The notes beneath the pieces are model-generated. The model did not search any database, had not been told where the DNA came from, and saw only the letters and a program-made list of their open reading frames with translations. Of a DNA stretch of 11,358 nt, positions 1 through 6,878 are shown piece after piece. The DNA is from Arthrobacter sp. (GTDB taxonomy: Bacteria > Actinomycetota > Actinomycetes > Actinomycetales > Micrococcaceae): positions 1 through 11,358 of the forward strand of contig JASLBS010000271.1 of the NCBI GenBank assembly GCA_030146405.1, written 5' to 3'. The translations under genes and the position numbers were made by a program. Position 1 is the first letter of the stretch; each line of letters opens with the position of its first letter.

Positions 1-444
1 GAACTCGCCCTGCGCAGGGCCGACCTCGTGTCCCGGGTCGTCCTCATCGGAGCGGCCGTCGACGCGCGGCGGCGGACGGTCCCCCAGCAGGCCCTCGCCC
101 TGGGTCTCAACTCCATCCTCGAGAAGCCGCGCCTGAACCTCGTCCAGGCCGCGGACGTCCTGCGCTGCGGACCCCGCTGGTACCTGGCGGAGCTCGGCGT
201 CGCCATGGCGTACCGCCTCGAGGACCGACTGCCCCTGGTGGTGCACCCCGTTCTCGTCCTGAGGGGCTCACGCGACCTCGTGTCGGGTACGCGCTGGTCA
301 CGCAGCCTCGCCGACTCCTGCCGGAACGGTTCCCTGGTCGTGGTGGCTGGACGACCGCATGCCGTCCACCACAGCTCACCGGCGCTGGTCGCCGAGCACA
401 TCGTCTCGTTCACCGCCGATCCGATCGTCCGGAGCGCGGCATGA
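1..444 (+). CDS. Alpha/beta hydrolase, C-terminal part (5' end outside window)
   Basis: The reading frame is open from the first base, so this is the last 147 codons of a longer gene; the GTG at 28 is an internal codon and not a likely start. The visible part carries the second half of an alpha/beta hydrolase fold. A strand-like VVLIGAAVDARRR stretch resembles the RLVLIGP segment that follows the nucleophile elbow in this family. HPVLVLRGSRDLV then supplies the usual catalytic Asp after a hydrophobic strand, and AGRPHAVHHSSP near the C terminus supplies the catalytic His. The nucleophile Ser and oxyanion region would lie upstream, outside the window. The substrate cannot be told from this fragment; esterase, lipase-like or other hydrolase roles are all possible. 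The TGA stop (442-444) overlaps the ATG of the lipid kinase gene, which implies co-transcription and probably translational coupling. Confidence 0.8.
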   Translation, partial: ELALRRADLVSRVVLIGAAVDARRRTVPQQALALGLNSILEKPRLNLVQAADVLRCGPRWYLAELGVAMAYRLEDRLPLVVHPVLVLRGSRDLVSGTRWSRSLADSCRNGSLVVVAGRPHAVHHSSPALVAEHIVSFTADPIVRSAA

Positions 445-1388
445 GCACCGACCCAGGACCATCGCATCCCACCGCATCGACAGGAAAGGCCCCACCCGTG
501 AATGCACCCCGCAGGTTCGACACCATCACGATCATCTTCAATCCCAACAGCACGGGAAACGCCCCCCGGCTTGCCGAGGAACTCCACGGGAACCTGGTGT
601 CCGCACTGCCGGAGGGGAGGATCACCCTGCAGCCCACGGAGTACGCCGGGCATGCGACGGACCTCGCCCGGACGGCGGCAGTTGCCGGCAATGCACTGGT
701 GGTCTCCGTCAGCGGTGACGGAGGGTACAACGAGGTGGTCAACGGAGTCATGGCCAGTGGCAGCGAGGACGCCGTGTGCGCAGTGCTGGCCGCCGGCAAC
801 GCCAACGACCACAGCCGGGTGACGGGCCGCAAGCCCCTGGCCGAGGCAATCGTCGAAGGCACGGTGCGCCGGATCGATCTGCTGCGGATCAGCACGGACG
901 AGGGAGGTGCAGAGCCGACCTATGCCCACTCGTACATCGGCTTCGGGTTGACCCCGGTCATGGCGATCGACCTGGAGAAGGGCAGCAAGGGTGCCATCAA
1001 GGAGATGTTCTCCGTGGTCCGCACGTTCTCCAAGTTCAAGCCCTTCGAGATCCGCCAGAGCGACGGTGAACTCCGGGAGTTCGACAGCCTGGTGTTCGCG
1101 AACATCTCGCAGATGGCCAAGTACGCGACGCTCAGCGAGGCCGGTGACCACCCCGCAGACGGCCAGTTCGAGGTCATCACCTTCCCCCACATGGCGAAGT
1201 GGCGGATCCTGCTCACCGCCCTGCGTGCCACGACCAAGGGCTTGGGCGATCAACCGAGCTACTCCCGTTACACCTTCTCGACCCTGAAGCCGATGCCGTA
1301 CCAGATCGACGGCGAAGTGGCATCGGTCGACGCCGGCACGGCCATCACCATCGACAGCGTGCCCCTGGCCCTGGGGATCCTGGGCTGA
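441..1388 (+). CDS. DAGK-family lipid kinase (diacylglycerol kinase-like)
   Basis: This 315-codon protein matches the bacterial DgkB/YegS-type diacylglycerol and lipid kinase family, which transfers phosphate from ATP to a lipid hydroxyl at the inner face of the membrane. Visible landmarks are an N-terminal strand and loop IIFNPNSTGN (31-40), the nucleotide loop SGDGGYNEVVNG (91-102), AAGNANDHSR (117-126), SYIGFG (164-169), and the C-terminal ADGQFEV (239-245) and QIDGE (288-292). The family norm is GGDGTxNEVxNG and a GTxNDxAR-like second loop, so both nucleotide-side motifs are altered here. The likely catalytic acidic residues in DGQFEV and DGE remain. Two starts are plausible: ATG 441, with GGAG six bases upstream and overlapping the hydrolase stop, or GTG 498, with AGGAAAGG at 482-489. 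The second gives a 296-residue protein that begins just before the first core strand. The substrate could be diacylglycerol or another lipid such as a sphingoid-like or polyprenyl alcohol; the sequence does not decide. Confidence 0.85.
   Translation: MSTDPGPSHPTASTGKAPPVNAPRRFDTITIIFNPNSTGNAPRLAEELHGNLVSALPEGRITLQPTEYAGHATDLARTAAVAGNALVVSVSGDGGYNEVVNGVMASGSEDAVCAVLAAGNANDHSRVTGRKPLAEAIVEGTVRRIDLLRISTDEGGAEPTYAHSYIGFGLTPVMAIDLEKGSKGAIKEMFSVVRTFSKFKPFEIRQSDGELREFDSLVFANISQMAKYATLSEAGDHPADGQFEVITFPHMAKWRILLTALRATTKGLGDQPSYSRYTFSTLKPMPYQIDGEVASVDAGTAITIDSVPLALGILG
482..489 (+). promoter_or_regulatory. Ribosome binding site favouring an internal GTG start of the lipid kinase
   Basis: AGGAAAGG lies eight bases before the in-frame GTG at 498-500. 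It is the better Shine-Dalgarno match of the two candidate starts. The residues encoded between 441 and 497 are rich in Pro, Ser and Thr and lie outside the recognisable kinase fold. This makes GTG 498 a serious alternative start, though the ATGA overlap at 441 with GGAG at 431-434 is also functional-looking. Confidence 0.45.
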
Positions 1389-1406
1389 GCGCGGCGGCTC
1401 AGACCC
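1382..1406. terminator. Bidirectional hairpin between convergent genes, containing both stop codons
   Basis: CTGAGC (1385-1390) and GCTCAG (1397-1402) form a perfect inverted repeat with a six-base loop. GGG at 1382-1384 can pair with CCC at 1404-1406 across a single bulged A. The left arm contains the TGA stop of the lipid kinase (1386-1388). The right arm contains the complement of the TGA stop of the diguanylate cyclase (1399-1401). There is no T-run on either side, so if it terminates transcription it does so without a classic U-tract, as is common in high-GC actinobacteria. Confidence 0.45.
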
Positions 1407-2625
1407 GCAGGGAGCCCTCCGGAGAGCCCGCGGACGGACCGCGCTTCTGCGGCGTGGCACCGAGGGCCCGCACCGCCTTGTCGCGACCGCTTGCCTTCGC
1501 GGTGTACAGTGCCTGGTCCGCGGCGGCGATCGCCGCATCGAGGTCGTAGCCGGATGCTTCCAGGGCGGCGATACCGTAGCTGACGGTGGGCATCTGCACG
1601 CCGTCGGGTGCAGACGCCACCCGGAGGGCCATGCTCACGCTGCGGGCGATGTCCTCACTGCGGGAGACGGAGGCGCCGGGCAGGAGGAGGATGAACTCCT
1701 CGCCGCCGTAGCGTCCCACCAGGTCGGTCGTCCGGACCGTCTCCGTACAGGCCTGGGCGAAGGTTCGCAGAGCTGCGTCCCCCGCCGCGTGCCCGTGCCG
1801 GTCATTGACCGCCTTGAAGTGGTCGAGATCGGCGAGGATGAGCGATCCGGGCTGTTGTGTCCGGGCCAGCCGATCGATCTGCGCGCCGGCGAGGTCCAGG
1901 AAGCCCGAGCGGTTCAGCAGGCCGGTCAGGGCATCGTTGTCGGCCCGGGTACGCAGGTCCGTGACGATCTGTTCCGCGCTGAGGGCGGATGCACTGAAGG
2001 CGACGACGACGAGCAGCAGCATGGTGAGCAGCGTGGTGATCTCCGACCCGAAGTAGGTGGTGAAGACCAGGCCGTCCTCACCGCCGGCCACGAAGGCCAG
2101 GCACCGGGCCAGGTACAGGGCCGCCAGGAAACCGGCGGCAACCGCCAGCGGTCTCTGCATCCGGCTGTAGCTGACCGGCAGCCGCCACAGCTCCCAGGAC
2201 GCGAGGCCGATCGTCAGTGACATCAGGCCGAGGAACACGGCACCACCGGCCCAGGTGTTCGTCGCCGGAGAATCGATCAGCGATGCAAGGAGCGTGACGA
2301 GCGGCGCCGCCGCGAGCTGCAGCCAGGCCGGCCGGCTCGTCCGCAGTGAGCGGGCTCCCGCCCAGACGCTCACCGTCCCCATCACGAGAAGCGCATTGGC
2401 CGACGGATTCGCCCACACCTGATGCGCGGTGCCGTCGAACAGGTAACCACAGGTACCGACGCAGAACAGAGCGATCGCGGCGCACCACCACGCACTGTAG
2501 GCGGACCGGGTCTGCCGGTAGGAAACGGTGTAGAACAGCACGAAGAGAGTCACCGCGATCGCACCGAAGGCTACCCGCAGTGTCGCGATGTCCAGGGTCA
2601 TTGTCGTTCCTGCCGTCTCGTCCAT
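1399..2625 (-). CDS. Membrane-anchored GGDEF diguanylate cyclase
   Basis: This 408-codon protein should make cyclic di-GMP from two GTP. The first half (about 14-215) is a chain of roughly six or seven hydrophobic segments, for example 14-36, 44-62, 101-117, 127-142, 158-180 and 195-215, separated by short loops; it is an integral membrane sensor of no family I can name. The C-terminal half is a full GGDEF domain: DALTGLLNR (231-239), LADLDHFKAVND (264-275) with the metal-binding Asp, GHAAGD (278-283) and the signature GGEEF (307-311). RTTD (298-301) sits at the spacing expected of the RxxD inhibitory site, so feedback inhibition by product is likely. No EAL or HD-GYP domain is present. A second start at ATG 2601 (MTLDIATLR) has AGGAA close upstream and begins right at the first membrane segment, so it may be the true start; ATG 2625 has only AGGGG upstream. 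A short Pro/Ser/Gly-rich tail ends the protein. Confidence 0.9.
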   Translation of the reverse strand: MDETAGTTMTLDIATLRVAFGAIAVTLFVLFYTVSYRQTRSAYSAWWCAAIALFCVGTCGYLFDGTAHQVWANPSANALLVMGTVSVWAGARSLRTSRPAWLQLAAAPLVTLLASLIDSPATNTWAGGAVFLGLMSLTIGLASWELWRLPVSYSRMQRPLAVAAGFLAALYLARCLAFVAGGEDGLVFTTYFGSEITTLLTMLLLVVVAFSASALSAEQIVTDLRTRADNDALTGLLNRSGFLDLAGAQIDRLARTQQPGSLILADLDHFKAVNDRHGHAAGDAALRTFAQACTETVRTTDLVGRYGGEEFILLLPGASVSRSEDIARSVSMALRVASAPDGVQMPTVSYGIAALEASGYDLDAAIAAADQALYTAKASGRDKAVRALGATPQKRGPSAGSPEGSLRV

Positions 2626-2706
2626 GGAGCTGGCCCCTGTGCTCCCACTGCGAAGCCACGGACCGTGCCTCTCCCGGGGGGAGGACCTCCTGCACAGTAT
2701 GGCGCA

Positions 2707-2735
2707 GGTCGCCGACCGCGCGCCGGTCGGCGACC
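2707..2735 (-). terminator. Strong GC hairpin downstream of treZ
   Basis: A perfect inverted repeat of 12 base pairs (core GTCGCCGACC at 2708-2717 and GGTCGGCGAC at 2725-2734, plus flanking pairs) closes a five-base loop at 2719-2723. It starts about 32 bases after the treZ stop codon, in the 142-base gap before the diguanylate cyclase gene. Its position fits a terminator for the glgX-treY-treZ transcript. There is no U-run after it on the minus strand, so it could also be an mRNA 3'-end stabiliser or only a partial barrier. Confidence 0.5.
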
Positions 2736-2767
2736 CGTTCCTGTAGAAACCCTGATCGAGTCCTGCC

Positions 2768-4519
2768 CTAGCCTGCGGTGAGGCTGAGCACCAGGGACCC
2801 GTGGGGAGGGACCAGGGCCGAACCCGCCGCCAGGTCTGTGCCGTCCACCGTGGCCAGCAGGATCTCCGCGCCGGCGCCTGCCAGCGGCACCGTCGCCGCG
2901 GCGTCGCCGAGGTTCAGCACCACCGCCGTCCTACCCCGACGGATGACGATCCATCGGGACTCCTCGTCGTAGTCCACCGCGATGCTGCCGAAGTCCGGAT
3001 CCCGCAACTCCGGCCGTGAACGGCGCAGGCGGATCAGCTCGCGGTACGTGGCGAGGAGGTCGGCGTGATGGCCTGTCCCTGTCTCGTCCCAGTCCAGCTT
3101 CGCCGAGGCGAACGTCGCGGGATCCTGAGGATTCGGCACGTCCTCCGGCCGCCACCCCATGCGCTCGAACTCCCTGAGCCGCCCCTCCGCGGTGGCCTTG
3201 CCCAGTTCCGGCTCGGGGTGCGAGGTGAAGAAGGGCCACGGGGTCGACGCCCCGAACTCCTCACCCATGAAGAGCATCGGGGTGAAGGGGCCGAGGATGT
3301 TCAGCACGGCCGCCTGCGCGAGCTGCGCCGGGTCGAGCGTGGCGCTGATGCGGTCGCCCGCTGCCCGGTTGCCGATCTGGTCGTGGTTCTGCGTCGCGAC
3401 GACCAACTGCAGCGGGGACACCCGTGACGGGTCGATCTCCCGGCCGTGGTGCCGTTCCCGGAAGGTCGAATAGGTCCCGTTGTGGAAGAAGCCCTGCTCG
3501 AGGACCTTGGCCAGTGCCCCGACGGAGTTGAAGTCGAGGTAGTACCCCTCCGTCTCACCCGTGAGGTTGACGTGCACCGCGTGGTGGAAGTCGTCGCTCC
3601 ACTGTCCGGCGAGCCCGTAGCCTCCGACGTCGCGACCCTGGATGAGGCGCGGGTTGTTGAGATCCGACTCGGCGATGAGGAAGAGCGGCTTGCCCAGCTC
3701 CGCTGCGCACTCGTCGGTGCGGGCGGCGAACTCCTCGAGGATGTGGACCGCGCGCTCATCATGGAGGGCGTGTACCGCGTCGAGGCGCAGACCGTCGACG
3801 TGGTAATCCCTGAACCACATCAGCAGGTTGTCGACGATGTACTCGCGCACCTCGTCCGACTGTGGTCCGTCGAGGTTGAGCGAGTCCCCCCAGGTGTTGG
3901 ACATCCCTTCGGTGAGGTAGGGGCCGAAGAGACCGAGATAGTTGCCGCTCGGGCCCAGGTGGTTGTGGACGACGTCCTGGATGACCCCCAGTCCCTTCTG
4001 GTGGGCGGCGTCGACGAAGCGCTGGTACGCGGCAGGACCACCGTAGGTCTCCTGGACGGCGTACCAGAGGACGCCGTCGTAGCCCCAGTTATGGGTGCCG
4101 TTGAATGCGTTGACGGGCAGCAGTTCGACGTACTGCACGCCGAGGTCCACGAGGTAGTCGAGCTTGCCGATCGCGGCGTCGAGCGTCCCCTCGGGGGTGA
4201 AGGTACCGAGGTGCATCTCGTAGATGACCCCGCCGTTCAGGCCCGGCGACTCCCACGAGCCGTCCTGCCAGGCGTGGGTTGCGGGGTCGAACGTCCGGGA
4301 GAGTTCGTGGACGCCGTCGGGCTGGCGTCGCGAGCGGGGATCGGGGACGGGCGTCTCGGACCCGTTCACGAGGTAGCCGTAGGACACCTCCGACGACGAC
4401 GGTACCTCCGCGGGGTGCCACCACCCGCCATCCCCCTGGGTCATCGGGTACCGGGCGCCGTCCGCCACGAGGATGAGGGACTCGGCGCGGGGCGCCCAGA
4501 CATCGAACGGTGAACTCAT
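2768..4519 (-). CDS. treZ: Malto-oligosyltrehalose trehalohydrolase
   Basis: TreZ (GH13 family) hydrolyses the alpha-1,4 bond next to the trehalose end of maltooligosyl-trehalose and releases free trehalose in the cytoplasm. The 583-residue length is normal for the family. An N-terminal CBM48-like beta domain (about 1-90, FDVWAPRAESLILV) precedes the (beta/alpha)8 catalytic domain. The landmarks are YEMHLGTFTPEGT (100-112), NAFNGTHNWGYDG (137-149), VVHNHLGPSGNYL (183-195) and DGLRLDAVHAL (242-252) with nucleophile Asp247. LIAESDLN (281-288) carries the acid/base Glu284, and TQNHDQIGNRA (376-386) carries the transition-state Asp380. A C-terminal beta domain follows from about 490. The strong pairing of HLGPSGNYL and NHDQIGNR separates it from the branching enzyme GlgB. 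Its ATG overlaps the treY stop as ATGA and has AGGAGG at 4527-4532, so its translation is coupled to treY. It is the last gene of the operon. Confidence 0.96.
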   Translation of the reverse strand: MSSPFDVWAPRAESLILVADGARYPMTQGDGGWWHPAEVPSSSEVSYGYLVNGSETPVPDPRSRRQPDGVHELSRTFDPATHAWQDGSWESPGLNGGVIYEMHLGTFTPEGTLDAAIGKLDYLVDLGVQYVELLPVNAFNGTHNWGYDGVLWYAVQETYGGPAAYQRFVDAAHQKGLGVIQDVVHNHLGPSGNYLGLFGPYLTEGMSNTWGDSLNLDGPQSDEVREYIVDNLLMWFRDYHVDGLRLDAVHALHDERAVHILEEFAARTDECAAELGKPLFLIAESDLNNPRLIQGRDVGGYGLAGQWSDDFHHAVHVNLTGETEGYYLDFNSVGALAKVLEQGFFHNGTYSTFRERHHGREIDPSRVSPLQLVVATQNHDQIGNRAAGDRISATLDPAQLAQAAVLNILGPFTPMLFMGEEFGASTPWPFFTSHPEPELGKATAEGRLREFERMGWRPEDVPNPQDPATFASAKLDWDETGTGHHADLLATYRELIRLRRSRPELRDPDFGSIAVDYDEESRWIVIRRGRTAVVLNLGDAAATVPLAGAGAEILLATVDGTDLAAGSALVPPHGSLVLSLTAG

Positions 4520-6825
4520 GATGCGTCCTCCTGGACCAGTAGGGCTGCGGGGAAGGTGGCGAAGATGTCGGCCGCGGCAACGGTTCCGCCGCTCACCGAT
4601 GCGCCGGTGAGCGTGCAGGTGTAGCGACCTGCCGGGAGTTCGACGGTGGTGTCTCCCCAGCCGCGCTCCGCGAGGCCGTAGGGCAGGCGGGTGATGAGGG
4701 TGATCGCGCCGCCACGGTCGAATCCGAAGACGTTCTCCGCTGCAGGACCCGCGGCGGTGATGGCCGTGTACCCGGTGAACAGCTCGGGGCGGTCCCTGCG
4801 GAGCTTGAGGGCGCGTGTCACGACCAGCAGCTTCGCGTGCGCATCAGCCCCGACGGGCGGTAGCGCCCCGAACGCGAGGTCGGTCAGCACCTGCCTGCGG
4901 GCGTCGTAGTCGACCTCCCGTCGGTTGTCCGGGTCCACGAGGGAGGTGTCCCAGAACTCCGTACCCTGGTACACGTCGGGCACTCCGGGCATGGTCAGCT
5001 GCAGCAGCTTCAGGCCGAGGGAGTTGGACCACCCGGCGGCCCGGATGCGCTCGACCAGCGCCGTGATGACGGACGAGACGGCGTCGTCGTCGAACGCCGC
5101 GTCCACTGCGGCGTGCATAGCACGCTCGAAGTCCTCGTTCGGGGCGGTCCAGTGCGTACTGAGATCGGCCTCGCGTGAGGCCTTCTCGGCGTACGCATGC
5201 GCGCGTTCGCGGCTGAGGGGCCACGCACCCAGGAGCGACTGCCAGAGCAGGGGCGCGAAGGTGGGGTCCTTGATCGGCGCGAGTTCCTCGAGCCGGGCGA
5301 GCACGGCCGTCCACTCGTCGGCAAGCTCGGAGAGGACGGAGATGCGGGTCCGCGTGTCCTCGCTGCGCTTAGTGTCGTGCGTGCTCAGCGTCGTCATGGC
5401 CAACGGGCTGTCGGTCTGGCGCTCCAGCAGGCGACGGTGCAGTTCGAGCGGACCGATCGAGAAGATCGAAGGATCCGCACCGACCTCGTTCAGCGAGACC
5501 AGGCGTGAGAACCGGTAGAAGGCGGTGTCCTCCACCCCCTTCGCCATGACCATCCCTGAGGTCTGCTGGAAACGCCGGGCGAGCTCGGTGAGCTCTCCCG
5601 TCCCGTCGAGGAACGGATTCAGCAGCGGGTGGAGGGCGGAGATGGTGTCGGTCAGGTCGGGACGGCGGACGTGCGCATCACGGACCGCCTCGGCGAGGTA
5701 CTCCGCGCCGCCCGGGAGGTAGCTGCGATACACGGGGAAGCACGTCAGCAACTCGGCGATGGCGTCCGCCGCCGCATCGGCGTCGAGCCCGGCCTCCTCG
5801 GGCACCAGCCGCGCCAGCCGCAGCACCTCGGAGCGGAGGATGCCGTCCGCGATACCGCGCTTGGTGCCGTGGATCATCTCGTGGAACGGATCGACGGGCA
5901 CCGAGGCCGTGAGGACGTGCTCACCCGCGGGGTCCGTGAACAACCGATCGATGTCGGCCAGGGCGTCGTAGCCGGTGGTTCCCTCCGTGTCCCAGTCCGT
6001 GGGGAGCTTCTCCCCCGGCTCGAGGATCTTCTCGACGAGTACGTAGGCGCCTCCCGTGAGCTTACGGAGGTCCTCGAGGTAGGCCTTCGGGTCCGCGAGA
6101 CCGTCCGGATGGTCGATACGCAGCCCGTCGACCAGGCCCGCGTCGAACCACCGCTTCACTTCGCTGTGGCTCTCCTCGAAGACCCACGGGACCTCGACGC
6201 GCAGGCCCGCGAGCGAGTTGACGCCGAAGAACCGCCGATAGTTCAGTTCCGCGTCCGCGCGGCGCCAGTTCACCAGTTCGTAGTGCTGCCGATCGTGCAC
6301 CTCGGCGCCCGTGTCACCGGGGTGGGCCGTGCCCTCCGCGATGGGGTACCGGTTGTCGTAGTAGCGCAGTTCCCCGTCCACCACGGCGAGCTGGGCGAGT
6401 TCGTCGTCGCCGTCACCGAGCACCGGGATCCGCAGGCGACCGCCGGCGGCGTCCCAGTCGACGTCGAACGCCTCCGCCATCCGCGAGCCGCGGCCCTCCT
6501 TCAGGAGCTGCCACCACCAGGCGTTGTCGGCCGGGGTCTCGATCCCCATGTGGTTGGGGACGATGTCGACGAGCACACCCATGCCCGCTGCCCGGGCGGC
6601 CTCGCTGAGCGCGGCGAGGCCGTCCGGACCGCCCCGGTCCGGGTCCACGGCGGTCGGGTCGGTCACGTCGTAGCCGTGACCGGAGCCCTTCTCCGCCGTG
6701 AGGATCGGCGACAGGTACACCCAGTCCACCCCGAGGTCGTGCAGGTACGGCACCAGGGCCGCGGCCCGATGCAGGTCGAACTCGCTCCGGATCTGCAGCC
6801 GGTACGTCGATGTCGGTGTCAACAC
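4516..6825 (-). CDS. treY: Malto-oligosyltrehalose synthase
   Basis: TreY (GH13 family) converts the reducing-end alpha-1,4 glucose linkage of a maltodextrin into an alpha,alpha-1,1 linkage by intramolecular transglucosylation, giving the TreZ substrate. At 769 residues it is full length. It opens with TPTSTYRLQI (3-12), the typical TreY N terminus, then YLSPILTAEKGSGHGYDV (37-54) and DIVPNHMGI (87-95). DGLRIDHPDGL (233-243) holds nucleophile Asp238, VEKIL (264-268) holds acid/base Glu265, and STHDTKRSEDTR (481-492) holds Asp484. The long insertions between the barrel elements and FDAGLVDGLRIDHPDG are diagnostic for TreY against other GH13 enzymes. The start codon is GTG at 6825 with AGGAGG eight to nine bases upstream; a TTG follows directly. 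It lies 53 bases after glgX and overlaps treZ by four bases, in a single operon. Confidence 0.96.
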   Translation of the reverse strand: MLTPTSTYRLQIRSEFDLHRAAALVPYLHDLGVDWVYLSPILTAEKGSGHGYDVTDPTAVDPDRGGPDGLAALSEAARAAGMGVLVDIVPNHMGIETPADNAWWWQLLKEGRGSRMAEAFDVDWDAAGGRLRIPVLGDGDDELAQLAVVDGELRYYDNRYPIAEGTAHPGDTGAEVHDRQHYELVNWRRADAELNYRRFFGVNSLAGLRVEVPWVFEESHSEVKRWFDAGLVDGLRIDHPDGLADPKAYLEDLRKLTGGAYVLVEKILEPGEKLPTDWDTEGTTGYDALADIDRLFTDPAGEHVLTASVPVDPFHEMIHGTKRGIADGILRSEVLRLARLVPEEAGLDADAAADAIAELLTCFPVYRSYLPGGAEYLAEAVRDAHVRRPDLTDTISALHPLLNPFLDGTGELTELARRFQQTSGMVMAKGVEDTAFYRFSRLVSLNEVGADPSIFSIGPLELHRRLLERQTDSPLAMTTLSTHDTKRSEDTRTRISVLSELADEWTAVLARLEELAPIKDPTFAPLLWQSLLGAWPLSRERAHAYAEKASREADLSTHWTAPNEDFERAMHAAVDAAFDDDAVSSVITALVERIRAAGWSNSLGLKLLQLTMPGVPDVYQGTEFWDTSLVDPDNRREVDYDARRQVLTDLAFGALPPVGADAHAKLLVVTRALKLRRDRPELFTGYTAITAAGPAAENVFGFDRGGAITLITRLPYGLAERGWGDTTVELPAGRYTCTLTGASVSGGTVAAADIFATFPAALLVQEDAS
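4526..4532 (-). promoter_or_regulatory. Ribosome binding site of treZ, inside the treY coding end
   Basis: On the minus strand this reads AGGAGGA, six bases before the treZ ATG. It lies within the last codons of treY, so ribosomes finishing treY are delivered directly to treZ. It also confirms ATG 4519 as the treZ start. Confidence 0.7.
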
Positions 6826-6833
6826 GGTGGGGG

Positions 6834-6840
6834 TCCTCCT
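6834..6840 (-). promoter_or_regulatory. Ribosome binding site deciding the GTG start of treY
   Basis: On the minus strand this reads AGGAGGA, eight bases before GTG 6825. It is the strongest Shine-Dalgarno match in the glgX-treY gap and supports the non-ATG start. Confidence 0.65.
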
Positions 6841-6878
6841 GGGACGGTGGGAGTGGGTGTACCTGTCGGGCGGTGGTG

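Noticed and set aside
2668..2695. Short inverted repeats (CCTCTCCC/GGGGGAGG and GGAGGACCTCC) before the diguanylate cyclase, considered as an operator
   Set aside because: The first leaves almost no loop and is mismatched in the cyclase-sense RNA; the second is an 11-base palindrome of a kind expected by chance in GC-rich sequence.
3446..4513. 355-codon open frame on the plus strand opposite treZ
   Set aside because: It is codon-aligned antisense to treZ and rich in Val, Glu and Gly with no recognisable motif; a shadow of treZ.
2768..4519. Glycogen branching enzyme (GlgB) as an alternative identity for the treZ product
   Set aside because: The length, the HLGPSGNYL and NHDQIGNR motifs, and direct overlap with treY fit TreZ and not GlgB.
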